64,000 bases of DNA from Chelydra serpentina (taxonomy: Eukaryota > Chordata > Testudines > Chelydridae), in assembly GCA_037349315.1 (NCBI GenBank), contig JBAIAC010000035.1:6586501-6650500 (forward strand), given 5' to 3'. Below the pieces are notes generated by a model. The model was not told where the DNA came from. It worked only from the letters and a program-made list of their open reading frames with translations, and ran no database searches. Positions 36,901 to 48,264 of this stretch are shown here, in pieces. Each line of letters starts with the position of its first letter. The first letter of the stretch is position 1. The translations under genes were made by a program, and so were the position numbers.

Positions 36901-37580
36901 CAGTGTCTGGGAACAGATTTAAACTTCATGGAATACTGTGTGTTTTCTATTTAAAAAAAACCCAACAAAACACTTTGCTTTAATACGTTATTTAACTCTG
37001 TCTCCTGATTTCCTTGTCAGCTGCCTGGAACTGGTCTTTCATTTACACACGGAGCTTACAAAAGGTCTGAATGTTAGGGTGTTTGACATAAGAGATTAGG
37101 TTAGGAAACCCTGGCAGAGATATAGTAACTAATGTCTTCAAAATCTGGAGCTTTTCACAGTTGTGTAATCATTTATGTACCTAGAGTGACTGTTACTAGC
37201 TGGAACATTGAATGGAACAACAGGCCAGAGCACTAAGAATTGTTCTGTGTCCAAGGAATCAGATTCCTTCAGAAAACATTGCATTCACAGATGGAATTTA
37301 TAATGCAAATGGAGCCACTGCTCTGCTTCTTTTCCGGGGACCTGATCCAAAGCCTGATCCATTGATTTCAATACACTTTGGATCAAGCCCTTGATCAAGA
37401 CATTCTAGATTTTTGCACTGAAATCAAATGAATTGAATTTTACAGGACACCATTCCTAACTTTGCACGTTTAAGGGTTTGTATGACTGGACAAGGGGTTA
37501 TAAGAATGAATGTGGACTGCACGTACGATCCACTGGAGAATTAACCTCATCTAGTTTCATCTAGCCCCATCACTTCGCCT
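33913..37580. other. Non-coding stretch
   Basis: No gene or bounded repeat recognised. The region 35640-36180 is AT-rich, complex and free of repeat signatures, so it is a candidate conserved non-coding block (texture only). Confidence 0.3.
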
Positions 37581-37587
37581 CTTTCTC

Positions 37588-37617
37588 CCCCCCCCCCCCC
37601 ACCCACCCACCCACCCA
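37588..37617. repeat. Poly-C and (CCCA)n microsatellite
   Basis: A C run followed by several CCCA units. Confidence 0.9.
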
Positions 37618-38561
37618 AACATTTTGACGTTGGATTCTTTTCCAAGAAATGCACTACTTTGCAACAGTAACAGAAGTGCAAGGGCCAAATTCTGCTGTGA
37701 CTTAAATTGCTGCGGTTGGACAGGGCATAAATCAGGGAAGAATGTTGCCCAAATAATAAGGGATAAATCCTCCCTGCCCACAAAAATGTTTCAGCTGGAG
37801 ATGGACTAAATTGGGCAGTGGCCCAGAGCTGTGCTTACTAAGATCTGGTCCTTTTTCAAAATGGTTTCAGTTGGGGTCTATTTCTTGGTTCCCTGCTGTA
37901 AGTTATACTTTGAGGAGTGGGAATAGGAGTGGTGGGCCTCAGGATTTGAAGGGAACTCAGCTAAGGATCTGGCCCAAGGTCTGTGAAGCATTGCTGATGT
38001 AGAACAGTAACGCCTAACTTTTCCGGTTACAAATCCCTTCACTTTCTGTAAGTCCAGACTGAACGAGTATCTGTGACGGCGAGTCAGGGAAATGCAATAG
38101 GGCCACGTTTGTTTATTCGGGCCGGGCTTGTGGTTGATCCTGCTTTTTAGTAATGGCTGAAGAACGTAGGTTTGAGAGTGGTGGGTGGGTGAGCATTTCA
38201 GTTCCGTTTCAAATAGTTGTTTTCTGGCAGGCGAGATGCTTCACACCTCTTGTGATTCCCCCCACACCTCCGTACACTCTCAGGTACCTAACTGTAAACA
38301 GAAATACTCTGTAATAAAGACTCCCAGAGGTGCACTCATGTAATAAGCAAATATTGATGTAATTTAGCGCTGTGTCCCTGGGCTTCGCCTACAAGTGCTC
38401 TGGCTCCTGCCAGCAGAGATTTATTTTACGCCTACTAAGCTACTAAACTGTAATAATGACCACATGGGTGATGCAGCTTTTAGTCAGGGATTTGGGCTAC
38501 CGGTACTTCTTACTCATACTGTATAATGTCTTCGTCTATTTTTTGTGCTTCCGTGCCTGGG
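37618..38561. other. No gene seen
   Basis: No element recognised. Confidence 0.35.
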
Positions 38562-38646
38562 ACCAAACTGAGCCACAGTGTAAATCAGTATATCTTTATT
38601 GAGTTCATTGGAGTTTCACCAGCTTATACCAGAATTCAATTTTACC
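38562..38646. mobile_element. Short palindromic MITE
   Basis: CAAACTGAGCCACAGTGTAA faces GCTTATACCAGAATTCAAT. Related to 13947-14036. Confidence 0.4.
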
Positions 38647-38839
38647 CCTTGTCTACAGAGTTGGTAAAGGTCCAATTGCTTAAAGACTGCATTGTTTGTC
38701 TACTGATTTAAGCCAATGACAATTAATGTGGAGAAATATTAAAATAAAATGTACTTAACATTTGGTTCAGTTGAAACAATGTAGAAAATATGGCTAATTC
38801 TTAATTATATTAATTAAAAATATTCTTAATCCTTAAAAT

Positions 38840-39525
38840 CAGGGGCGGGCAAACGTTTTGGCCTGAGGGCCACATCTGGGTATGGAAATTGTATGGCGGG
38901 CCATGAATGCTCAAAAATTGGGGGTTGGGATGGGGGGGAAGGGGAGTGAGGGCTCCGGCTGGTGGTGTGGGCTCTGGGGTGGGGCTGGGAATGAGGGGTT
39001 GGAGGTGCAAGTGGGTGCTCCAGGCTCAGACCAAGGGGTTCGGAGGGCAGGAGGAGATCAGGGCTGGGGCAGGGGGTTGGGGTGCGGAAGGGGGTCAGGG
39101 GTGCAGGCTCTGGGCAGCGGTTACCTCAAGGAGCTCCCGGAAGCAGCAGCATGTCCCCCCTCCAGCTCCTATGCGGAGGCGTGGCCAGGTGGCTCTGCGC
39201 CCTGCCCCGTCCGCAGGCACTGCTCCTGCAGCTCCCATTGGCCACGGTTCCCAGCTAATGGGAGCTGCGGGGGTGGCGCTTGGGGCAGGGGCAGCGTGCA
39301 GAGCCCCTTGTCTGCCCCTGCGTGTAGGAGTCAGAGGGAGGACATGCCGCTGTTTCCAGGAGCCATGGCACGCGCAAAGCGGGGCAAGCCCCCAATCGCA
39401 CTCCCTGGCTGGAGCACTGGAGCGGCGCAAGCCCCAAACCCCACTCCCGAGCAGGAGCTCGAGGGCCAGATTAAAATGTCTGAAGGGCTGGATGCGGCCC
39501 CCGGGCCATAGTTTGCCCACCTCTG
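38840..39525. mobile_element. 686-bp hAT non-autonomous element
   Basis: CAGGGGCGGGCAAACG and the complement of CAGAGGTGGGCAAACTA are hAT-type ends. The flanks CTTAAAAT (38832-38839) and CTTTAAAT (39526-39533) form an 8-bp target duplication with one mismatch. The interior is GC-rich and non-coding. Open frames of 202-219 codons on both strands come from the base bias. A truncated relative is at 50405-50605. Confidence 0.85.
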
Positions 39526-39653
39526 CTTTAAATATTACAGTCCTATTTCCTTGCTGGCATCTATAAAGGATTATTAAATAGGAAGTTAAGAGGACAGTGT
39601 TAACAAAATACCTTATGAAGATATGACAGTGGAATTCATACTGCATCAATTTA

Positions 39654-39747
39654 AGGCTGGGATTTTGGAAGGAGCCTGGAGGAATTAGGCACTCAAATCC
39701 CATTGGACTGGTACTTAATGTCTTAGCTTTTTTGAAAATCCCAGCCT
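39654..39747. mobile_element. 94-bp palindromic MITE
   Basis: AGGCTGGGATTTTGGAAGG and the complement TTTGAAAATCCCAGCCT form the arms; the centre is CAAATCCCATTGGACTGG. Confidence 0.55.
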
Positions 39748-39988
39748 AAAGCAGTTAACATTTTATTGCAAGTGTAGGAGACCCTTCCGTAGTGAAAATA
39801 TACGGGATATAATAAAATGACCTTTCCATTGACCTCTTGTCGAGTCTGGCTAGAGCTCTTTCACATGGCAAATACCAATGGGATTGGTTAGAATCTACCC
39901 CCTGCATGACAGATTTCCGCTCACGTTGTACAGTATTGGTTTTGCAGGTCTAGCTGAAGCTGCCAGGGTAATGTGATCATTTTATATT

Positions 39989-40186
39989 AAGGTTCCATTT
40001 ATAAAGGGTTAATAAATGATTAACAGATATTACCAGCACATTACAGACATGAGGAGTATGCGTTGTAGATGGATATAAGCATGTCAGGAGAAGTTGCTGC
40101 TGATGGTGATAAGAAACCAATTCATCTGTTGGACTCAAGCAATTAATCATGTATTAACCTTTTATGACATTTATAAATGGAACCGT
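39989..40186. mobile_element. Palindromic MITE
   Basis: AAGGTTCCATTTATAAAGGG-type arm (with TTAATAAATGATTAA after it) is met by AATTAATCATGTATTAACC and TTATAAATGGAACCGT. Arms are about 35-40 bp with a loop of about 115 bp. Confidence 0.65.
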
Positions 40187-40892
40187 AATATAGAGAGTCA
40201 GACCAATGAATCTGTACCTAAAGCCAGCAATAGATTTCCAGTTTTTTTTATTAGTAAATTACACGTCAGCAGCATTAGTGAAACCTGGGGTGAGGAGACT
40301 TGCAACAACACATGGCTAGAAAGTTCTAACATTCTTAGTACTGGGAGTGGGGCAGTATGGTCCCACCTGCGACACATTATAGCATCCCCTTCATGTGCTA
40401 CACACTGGGAGCTATTATGCTACAGCGTGTAGATACACGGAACGTAATGTCCTAGTGTGAACCTGAGAAAGCTCCATGGGGCGGCCATAGATTTGGTAAT
40501 GGTCCCTCTTCCTCCACATCCGTCTCTGGTGTTGGTAGTAATCTGGTTATGGCCAGACCCGTGGGACTGAGCAATTTAATTGATGTCTGTGTGTGTCAGC
40601 CACTGCAGGAAATAACAGCATCTGGAACCAATTGGGCCATCATTATGTGGTCATCCTATGCTGAGCTGTGGGCTGAAAGAGCTGCAGAACGCAGTGGGAC
40701 ATTTTTCTCAACGTTTATGAGATTATTTTAAAAAGACTCCATTTGTTCACATTCTTCACTTGAAAGGGCCACATTGTGCCCAGGCTGTGCATGGCAATCT
40801 CTCCCTGCCTGCATTGCTGAAATACTAAGAACACTTCACTCTCCTGAAGTCAGTAGCAGCTGCCAGTTGCACAGCCTCTGAAGGTCAGGCAC
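40187..40892. other. No gene seen
   Basis: No element recognised. Confidence 0.35.
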
Positions 40893-40897
40893 GTTAC

Positions 40898-40926
40898 TTC
40901 TTCGAGTGATTGCTCATGTGCATTCC
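40898..40926 (+). repeat. DIRS left inverted terminal repeat
   Basis: TTCTTCGAGTGATTGCTCAT, with GTGCATTCC following, is the inverse of 43996-44024 (28 of 29 positions). Confidence 0.8.
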
Positions 40927-41247
40927 GCAATAGGTGTGCGTGCTCGTCACATGCACTGGTGCCGGAAGTTTTTCCCTTAGTAGTACCCGTAGGGGAGCGC
41001 CCCTAGCGACCGCTGGAGGGGCACCGCCATGGCGCGGTATAAGGGGCGCTGCGCGCTCCCCCCACCCTCAGTTCCTTCTTGCCGCCAGTGAAGGTGCCTC
41101 AGAACTGCTTTGCTCCAGCTCTGCTGTAGCGTCCCTCGTTGGACTTCGTTAGTTCATAGTCATAGTTAGTTAGTACCTGTAGTTAAAAAAAAGAAGAAGA
41201 AGAAGAAGAGAAGAAGTTAGAATAATCAAGAGCACCCGGGTCGGGTC

Positions 41248-42505
41248 ATGCCCCGCGCCCCGGGCTTTAAGTCATGCGACACTTGTAAAAGGCCTATGCC
41301 TGTGAGTGATCCGCACGCGGACTGTTTACACTGTTTACCCACTTCAGCGACTGCTGCAAAATTTGCAGATCCTTTGAGCCTTGAACCAACAAGGAGCGGG
41401 ACATACGGCTCCGAGCCATTTTGATGGAGTCGGCCCTGTCTCGACACCGCTGCATCGCTCTCTCCCTACACCGTTCTCAGGGCCGACGAGAGTGGGGGAA
41501 GCCGGTACAAATTACCAGGGCCTCGCGGTCCGGAAGGGGGCCTGACTATGTTGCATATGTTTTTGTCTTTCTCGGTAGTATCGTTATTTAGTATCATTAT
41601 TTGTCGATTGTTTTTGACATCCATTGCATATTTGGTTTTTTTGCACATCAATACAAATCCTGTGTAAAGATTTTTAGCTGGTCCGCCCTTGCTGAGGAGG
41701 CGTGGGGGGGGGGATTTTTTCACCAGGGCCCGAACCCGCTCTCGGCGGACCTGGCCATTTTCAACGCATTGACCATCCCACGCACAGCCTGCACCGTTCC
41801 CCACTGACTGGTTGGGTGCCAAGCAACAGGGGTTCCAGGCACCGCTCCGCCCCGAGGGATCGCAGACCTCACGATTAGAGCGCGCCTCGCTGGGACCGGG
41901 ACAGACAGCACCGGAGGTCGCTGACTCTGAGAAGCTATCGTAGTCCCTCGCGGTACAGACGTCGACGCCGCTCCCGTTCGTCTCCTCCGCAGCACCGCTC
42001 CCGCAGCCCTAGGCATAGATTGCCGGCACCCGGCCACCACGGATCTGCCCGTCATAGCTGGTCGCAGAGCAGCCGCTACAGACGGTACTCCCGCTCCTCC
42101 ATGCCGGGGTTACGGTCCCGGGATCAGCACCACTCGCGACGCCGCCGTTCGTCCCCATCCCGGGATAGCAGTAGCTTGTATGCCGAAGTCGACAGTTGGT
42201 GAGCCAGGCGAGTCAGGCGGGACAGTCTGCTCCGTTGGTGTCGCAGCAGGTGCAGTGGCACCAGGCTCCCTGGCCAGCCCCGTGGTACCAATGGCCTCAA
42301 CGCAGCCTCCAGTGGTGGCTCGCTTGGTGACCAGAGCCTCGGAAAGACCGTCGGCCTCCCTCTCTCAGCCCCCCAGAAAAGGGTCGGCGGAGCGCTCCTC
42401 CCCAGTTCCGTGTCAGAATGGGGTCAAGTGGTGGGTCCTGCGGTACCGGTGGGGACGCAGAGCACCACACCCCCATCCTCATCCTCCCCCGATGAGGCAA
42501 TCACG
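41248..42505 (+). pseudogene. DIRS gag-like ORF, broken
   Basis: The frame opens at ATG 41248. Its first 58 codons carry a cysteine pattern, CDTCKRPMPVSDPHADCLHC, which recalls the N-terminal zinc-binding segment of vertebrate DIRS gag proteins. A stop at 41422-41424 ends this frame. Farther on, about 41930-42200 encodes an Arg/Ser-rich stretch (RRYSRSSM..., RRRRSSPSRD), and about 42470-42490 encodes a SSSSPDEA motif typical of the gag C-terminal part. At least two frame changes separate the pieces. Gag packages the element's RNA; this copy cannot make an intact one. Confidence 0.6.
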
Positions 42506-42916
42506 GCCATAGACGCCAACTTTTCTGCACGTGGGGCACTCCCCAAGTGGACCTCTTCACGACCAGGCAGAACCGCCGGTGTCCCCGTTTCTGCTCCGGG
42601 GAGGGTGGGGGGGCTGGGCATGGGTGAGATTTCCAACACCTTCCTTCTGTCCTGGTTGGGTCAGCTTCGGTATGCCTTTCCCCTGTTTCTGATGATCGGA
42701 AAGCTCTTGGAAAAGATCAAGACGGACAAGGCTCGCGTCCTTCTGATCACCTCAGCATAGCCCAGACAGCACTGGTACGGGATTCTCACAAGCTTGGCAG
42801 TCGCCCCGCTGTGGCCGTTGCCAACCCCCCCGGTCCTTCTCTCCCAGGACCAAGGTTGCCTCCTCCACCCCAACCTACCAGCCCTCCACCTCACGGCGTG
42901 GTTGCTCAATGATTAG
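42506..42916 (+). pseudogene. DIRS RT/RNase H frame, 3' remnant
   Basis: Pieces in shifted frames encode the C-terminal part of the DIRS polyprotein. WGTPQVDLFTTRQN (about 42530-42575) matches the RNase H-type W-G-x-P-x-x-D-L-F-A-T motif. LRYAFPLFLMIGKLLEKI (about 42665-42715) and PRQHWYGILTSLA (about 42763-42800) match the conserved tail, as does VLLSQDQGCLLHPNLPALHL, ending W-L-L-N-D before TAG at 42914-42916. The boundary with gag near 42500 marks the internal deletion that removed the reverse transcriptase. Confidence 0.65.
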
Positions 42917-42936
42917 GCCAGGAAGAGAGGACTTGC

Positions 42937-43950
42937 TTGGAGGGTGTCCAGCGCATTCTACTGAAGAGCAGGAGGCCCTCCACGCGTCAGGCCTACCTGG
43001 CTAAATGGTCTCGGTTTTCCCGGTGGGCTACCAGTTGGGGTGTTTCGCCAGTGGCTGCCCCTATTCGGCTCATACTGGACTACCTCCTTCATCTCAGGGC
43101 CCAGGGCCTGGAGCCCTCATCCGTCAAGGTGCATCTGGCAGCCGTATCGGCTTTTCACCCGCCAGTACAAGGCCATACAATATTCTCTCATGCCATGACC
43201 AGTCGATTCCTTAAGGGCTTGGATTGCCTCTTTCCTTATGTTAGGCCCCCAATCCCTCCGTGGGACCTGAACTTGGTGCTGGCCAGGCTGACAGGACCTC
43301 CATCTGAGCCGCTTGCTACATGCTCGTGGTCCCACCTCTCCTGAAAAGTAGCCTTTTTTGTTGCGATCATGTCTGCTAGGCAGGTCTCCGAGCTCCAGGC
43401 TCTGACCTCCGAACCCCCGTACACTGTGTTCCATAAGGATAAGGTCCAGCTCCGGCCACACCCTTCGTTCCTCCCTAAGGTGGTCTCTGCCTATCATATG
43501 GGCCAGGACATTTTCCTGCCAGTGCTCTGTCCCAAACCCCACGCATCCAGTGTGGAGCGTCGCCTCCACATGCTAGATGTGAGCCAGGCTCTGGCCTTTT
43601 ACCTGGAACGTACGAAACCATTCAGGAAGTCTTCGCAGCTGTTCGTTGCCATGGCTGAATGCATGAAAGGTCGGCCAATCTCCACCCAGCGGCTCTCCAA
43701 CTAGATCACTTCATGTATCCGGACTTGTTGCGACCTGGCAGGAGTTCCCCTGCCGCCGATTGTAAGGGCGCACTCGACAAGGGTGCAAGCCTCGTCGGCT
43801 GCCTTTCTGGCCCATGTCCCCATCCAGGACATTTGCAGAGCTGCCACATGGGCATCGGTCCACACGTTCACTTCGCATTATGCGATCATCTCCCAGACCA
43901 GGGAGGATGCCGGGTTTGGCAGGGCTGTGCTCCGTCCCGGGTGTCTGTGA
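42937..43950 (+). pseudogene. DIRS tyrosine recombinase with two in-frame stops
   Basis: The frame runs 338 codons with stops at 43342-43344 (TGA) and 43702-43704 (TAG). It encodes a phage-integrase-like (tyrosine) recombinase, which in DIRS elements inserts a circular cDNA. The N-terminal part (residues about 12-90: RPSTRQAYLAKWSRFSRWA, LEPSSVKVHLAAVSAF) is the SAM-like DNA-binding domain. The catalytic residues are visible: Arg148 in SARQVSEL, His279-x-x-Arg282 in AHSTR, Trp305 and Tyr315 in ATWASVHTFTSHYA. The first open codon is TTG and no ATG precedes the family's conserved start, so the true start may lie upstream in another frame. Apart from the stops, no frameshift is apparent. Confidence 0.8.
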
Positions 43951-43993
43951 ACTCCTACCCACCTCCAACAGATATAGCTTGGAATCACCTATT

Positions 43994-44088
43994 GTGGAAT
44001 GCACATGAGCAATCACTCAAAGAAGAAAAGACAGTTACCTTTTCCATAACTGGTGTTCTTTGAGATGTGTTGCTCATGTCCATTCCAC
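43994..44088. repeat. Palindromic right terminus of DIRS
   Basis: GTGGAATGCACATGAGCAAT, with TCACTCAAAGAA after it, pairs with GTTCTTTGAGATGTGTTGCT and CATGTCCATTCCAC to form an imperfect 95-bp hairpin. Its left arm is the right terminal repeat. Such palindromes fit DIRS circular-junction or internal complementary region structures. Confidence 0.6.
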
Positions 44089-44090
44089 AT

Positions 44091-45429
44091 CCCGCCCTCC
44101 TTCTGATATCCTTCCTCCACAGGAAGTAGAGCAACAGTTGAACTATGACCATGGTTACTACAGGCCTCCTCACCGCTGTACCTTTGTTTGTAATGTCTGC
44201 AGACACCATGCCTTCCCCATGTGGGGAGAGCATAAGTCAGAGCAACTAATTCACTGACCATGCTCTCAAGCCCCTTGGACAGTAGGATGGAGGGAGCAGA
44301 GTACACGACTGATCAGTGGCTGGTTCAGTAACAAGCAATTCTGCTCCTTTTGAAGCTTTCCCTGGCCTTTTTTCTCTTATGTACACTCAGAGGCCTACAG
44401 CAGCAGATAAGTCTCTAGGGCTTAGTGGTCACAAACCTCGGTGCAGTGTTCATCTACAGGACCCTCGAGACGTTCAACAAACATTAAGGAAGTATTTTTA
44501 CAATGAAGCTTGATTTAGATGTTGAAAGCACGTGCTCTACCTAGTAACTTCTTATCAAAGAATACCGCCTGTGCATAAAACACCGTCAAGCTAATACACC
44601 AAGGCTTTAACCTCAAAGGATATGCAGGCTGCATCTGCTGACGACCAGTTAATAAGGGGCTGACCACAAGCCACCACCTGGCAGTATGTTTCACAATACC
44701 AGTCTATAGGCCAGCTGATTAGTGATTTAATTAGACTGCCATTGGGGAATGAAATGTTGACACTGTTGTGCAAATCTCTACCTGCTCTCAGCTGGGAAGT
44801 GATTTCAGTTGAACTGATCATTGTCTGTGGTGAGCATCAATTAAGGGAGATACACATCCCTGTCTGCTTTAGAGTCCTCACTGCAGTGAGTCTACATTTC
44901 AAACCCATTGTTGACTAACCACAGTCACCTGAATTCTACCTTAGGGTAATATCTATACACCTGGAAATACACCTACCTGTCTTCTGCTGCTTGAGCCATG
45001 AAAGGGAAAAATTAGTAATAAATAAAAAGGGTTTGAGCCTGCATAAACGAGTACCTGTTGGAGTGTGTGGAGCCCCTTGGAGGCAGATGTTTTTGTGATG
45101 ACCATGCCATGAGCCTGTTTTCACCCCAGGTGCACTAGTTATTCAGTTAGCAGCATTTTTTGAGGTACCTTAACAAAGGAGAGACTTAAGGGCCATGGAT
45201 ACGGTCATTGTGGCACTTCCCGGGGTACCCAGGGTTGTGAGGCCCCTCACTACCACCTGCGCTTTGTGTGAGGAAACCTTATCTGTGCCTGCCGGGGATC
45301 AGCTCCCCCTCTCCACTGGCCACGGGAAAGACAAGCGGTCCCCTCTAGGGCTACATTGGCCCTTCTTTCTCTACAGGTTAGCATCTCCCTGGAGCGTCCA
45401 GCCCCTGTTCTAACTGGACAGCCACAGTA
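44091..45429. other. Non-coding stretch
   Basis: No gene or bounded repeat recognised. A GC-richer block at 45190-45420 may be an unclassified repeat. Confidence 0.35.
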
Positions 45430-45552
45430 TTCATAGATTCCAAGGCCAGAAGGGACCATTGTGATCATCTCATCTGACCTCCTACATAACATGGGCCAGA
45501 GAACTTCCCTCAAATAAAACCTTGTCCGTGATGGAAAATCCACCACAACCCT
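45430..45552 (-). mobile_element. CR1 3' end fragment
   Basis: TTCATAGATTCCAAGGCCAG and GATCATCTCATCTGACCTCC lead to GATGGAAAATCCACCACAAC, a reverse-complemented CR1 tail. Confidence 0.8.
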
Positions 45553-48264
45553 TGGGTGAAGGTTTGGGGCTGAGGGGATTCTTATTGCACTTCCCCTAGT
45601 GTACTGCTGCGTTGAGCCAAAGAAGAGGGACGCAGGTACAGAACTCAGCCAGACCTCTGCGAACTGACTTGAATTCAGTGTGAGGTTTGTGCTGAGTCTC
45701 ATTTGGTATTTTTTGCTAAATTTGGCTCCTCCATTCCTAAATTATAATCTGTTAAAGTGAAATAAATCAGATGGGAAGCTCCCCGTCTTTCATAGACTCC
45801 ACCTACTGTCCCAGATCTTATTCAGGTTGTATAATTCTAGTAAATCACCTGAAATGCAGTATACCCTAGGGTATATGGGACGGGAAGCCCATTTGAACAA
45901 GCAAAATGTTTCTCATTGTAGACAGAGAGCCAAAATCTGCTCTGATTTATAACCCAATGCTATTTCAATTATCTTCCCACTCATCTCATGGTAGAATTCG
46001 ATTCCTGTTCAGAGAGACAAGAAAGGGAAAGCAATTCTGAGATGAGGTCTATCTCTGCCATGTTATCCTGTGGCTTTGCAGTATATAGAGGTATGCTCCC
46101 CACCCTGAGATTTTTATGGGTAAAATATGCTGCCATTTGCCAAGATTAAACATTGTAAATAGCACAAGAATCTGAACATCAGCCTGATTTAATTTTCAGA
46201 ATTACTACCCTCCAAGACGACAAGTTTTAGGAATGTAATGGTCCACAGCGAATAAAGTGATCCAGGAAGTGATTCAGTGTTTCTGCACTATCAAAGACTC
46301 CAATTCTGCACTAAGATCATGGCCAAACTCAGAAGTTTATATAGCTATAATGATGATTTGTGGACACTTAAACTGTAGGTCAATTATTGAGTGAGACAGA
46401 TTCTGTAGATTGCCACATTACTCTGCCTGTCTTCCTCTTTCAGAAAGGCAAATAAACCCATGTGGTCTTCAAAGTGTGAGGGATTTTCCTTCATATAAAG
46501 GGCATCTTGACAATTGATATATCAAGTCTGCAACTCAGCAATAAATCTGCTATCAGGTTTAGAAACATGCCACAGTTGCAAGTCATGGAGTAAACACCGT
46601 TGTTAAAAACAGAGGATGTGCAGGAAGTTATAAAATCTACAAATCCAAACAAACATTAACCACCATAATGTCTCATTACCCCACACACACACAAAAAGAA
46701 GAAGACGACGGCAGAATCTACTCTATGGGGAAATGACGCACAGAACAATCTATAAATCAGGAACACACCCTTGAAAGAACAGAGTTCTCCAACTGACAGG
46801 GGAACCGAAAAAATAAGATGAGGAAAAAACCCTCAAACTTGCATGATCAGATCACAAGATATTTAGAATCCATCATAATATTACAGTGATACAATTTACA
46901 GTTAAACAGTTGAAACTCTAGCACTATGTACAGGTATATACTGTTACAATGCTATGTGACAGTTCCCATGTCCTCGTCAGTCATCACTTACTGTAGACCT
47001 ATAACATATCAAAAAATACAACAGATCACACCAAGATTGTACATCAATTACCTGTTCCCAATGCAATTACTACAGCTAACAGTGGAGTGCATGTGAGAAA
47101 CATTTGCATGTCTAACATCGTATATAGTTCTGTTATATGATTATTCCTTAAAATGCAGGAATTCACACCTTCAGCTACTGGCAACAGCCAGAAGGTAAAG
47201 AAAATGGAAAACAAATGTCAGCAGACAAGCTCTCTTGCACTTGTCTGGTATATATGATAGTTCAAAGTAATGTAACCACTGGACCTCTATAGGAAATACA
47301 GTTTCCTTATAGAGTATTATACTGTTTCTCAGTCTTAAAAGCATAAATTTTTGCCAACTACTTGTATGTTTGACTCCTACACATTCTTTTGTAACTACTC
47401 AAGTCCCTGACTGTTCTTGATAAACACTTGTGCCAAAAGAGTTCTGCAGGGAATATCCATTCATTTACTGGAATGAGCGTTCCATCTAGCACTGTGTCTA
47501 CGTCGATCTTGGGGAGTTTCTCGGATTACGCTCTAATAAACTGTTTTCTCAGCTGCTATGAGCCACACCGGCTTCTAAAGGAAAATTAATCCAGCCTTCT
47601 GCCTCTTGACGGATGGGAGGGAGCAAAGCTGCCCCACGCCTCCTAAAGATTACGGACTGTATTTGACCAGCTTTCTAAACAATGTAAATGAGCAATTGCT
47701 TCCCTCTGGACCCTAGTGCAGAGACCAGCAAAGGAGCACAACAAGGGGTGTAAAGGGGGCTAGACAGCCAAAGGGAGGAAGCAATGGCTACATGCTTCGA
47801 TCCCCACCTCGCTGTGAGCTGCTGGAAATCCCTTCCCGGGAACAACATGTCTTTGAGGCTCTGCAAATATTGGATAGTGAGAAAGGGAAAAAATATTGGA
47901 TAGTCAGGCCTAAGGTGCATGGCTAGCACACCACAAGGATCGTCTGGGATTTGAAGAAGTAAAAATCAATTACTTGTACAGGTTCTCTGGTTCCACAGCG
48001 ATGCATGGTCACTAGCTTATTCCTCCTGGACAGAGAAATCCTTTGGGCTTTCTGTGCTTTGATCCCTGCATGGTTTTACAGTCTGCTTTGTTTTTTGTCT
48101 TCTGCTGGCTTTGACTGGAAAGGTAGTCAAAGTAGTTTAGTGTTATGTGAGGCTTGTAAAAACATCTATCGGTCCATTAATAGGAAAATGGAAAGATGTA
48201 CATTGTTTATATTTACTGTGAAAACGGATTATAAATCTTAGCTTTCACACCCAGTTGCATTTCA
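45553..48264. other. Non-coding stretch
   Basis: AT-rich and repeat-poor. The block 46100-47500 resembles untranslated or conserved non-coding sequence, but no polyadenylation or exon call is supported. Confidence 0.3.

Larger units (their letters stand above)
40893..44090 (+). mobile_element. DIRS-type tyrosine-recombinase retrotransposon, internally deleted
   Basis: A 29-nt terminal block at 40898-40926 is repeated inverted at 43996-44024 with one mismatch. Between them lie, in order: a promoter-like leader with an (AGA)n stretch near 41190, gag (41248 to about 42505), the end of the RT/RNase H frame (about 42506-42916) and a tyrosine recombinase (42937-43950). This order is that of vertebrate DIRS elements, which use a recombinase and make no target duplication. 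The reverse transcriptase, most of the RNase H and any methyltransferase domain are missing, so the copy is non-autonomous. Confidence 0.8.

Noticed and set aside
38882..39703. Frames of 202-219 codons
   Set aside because: They fall almost wholly inside a hAT MITE with clear terminal repeats and target duplication.
41190..41220. Stand-alone (AGA)n microsatellite
   Set aside because: It lies inside the DIRS leader and is part of that element.
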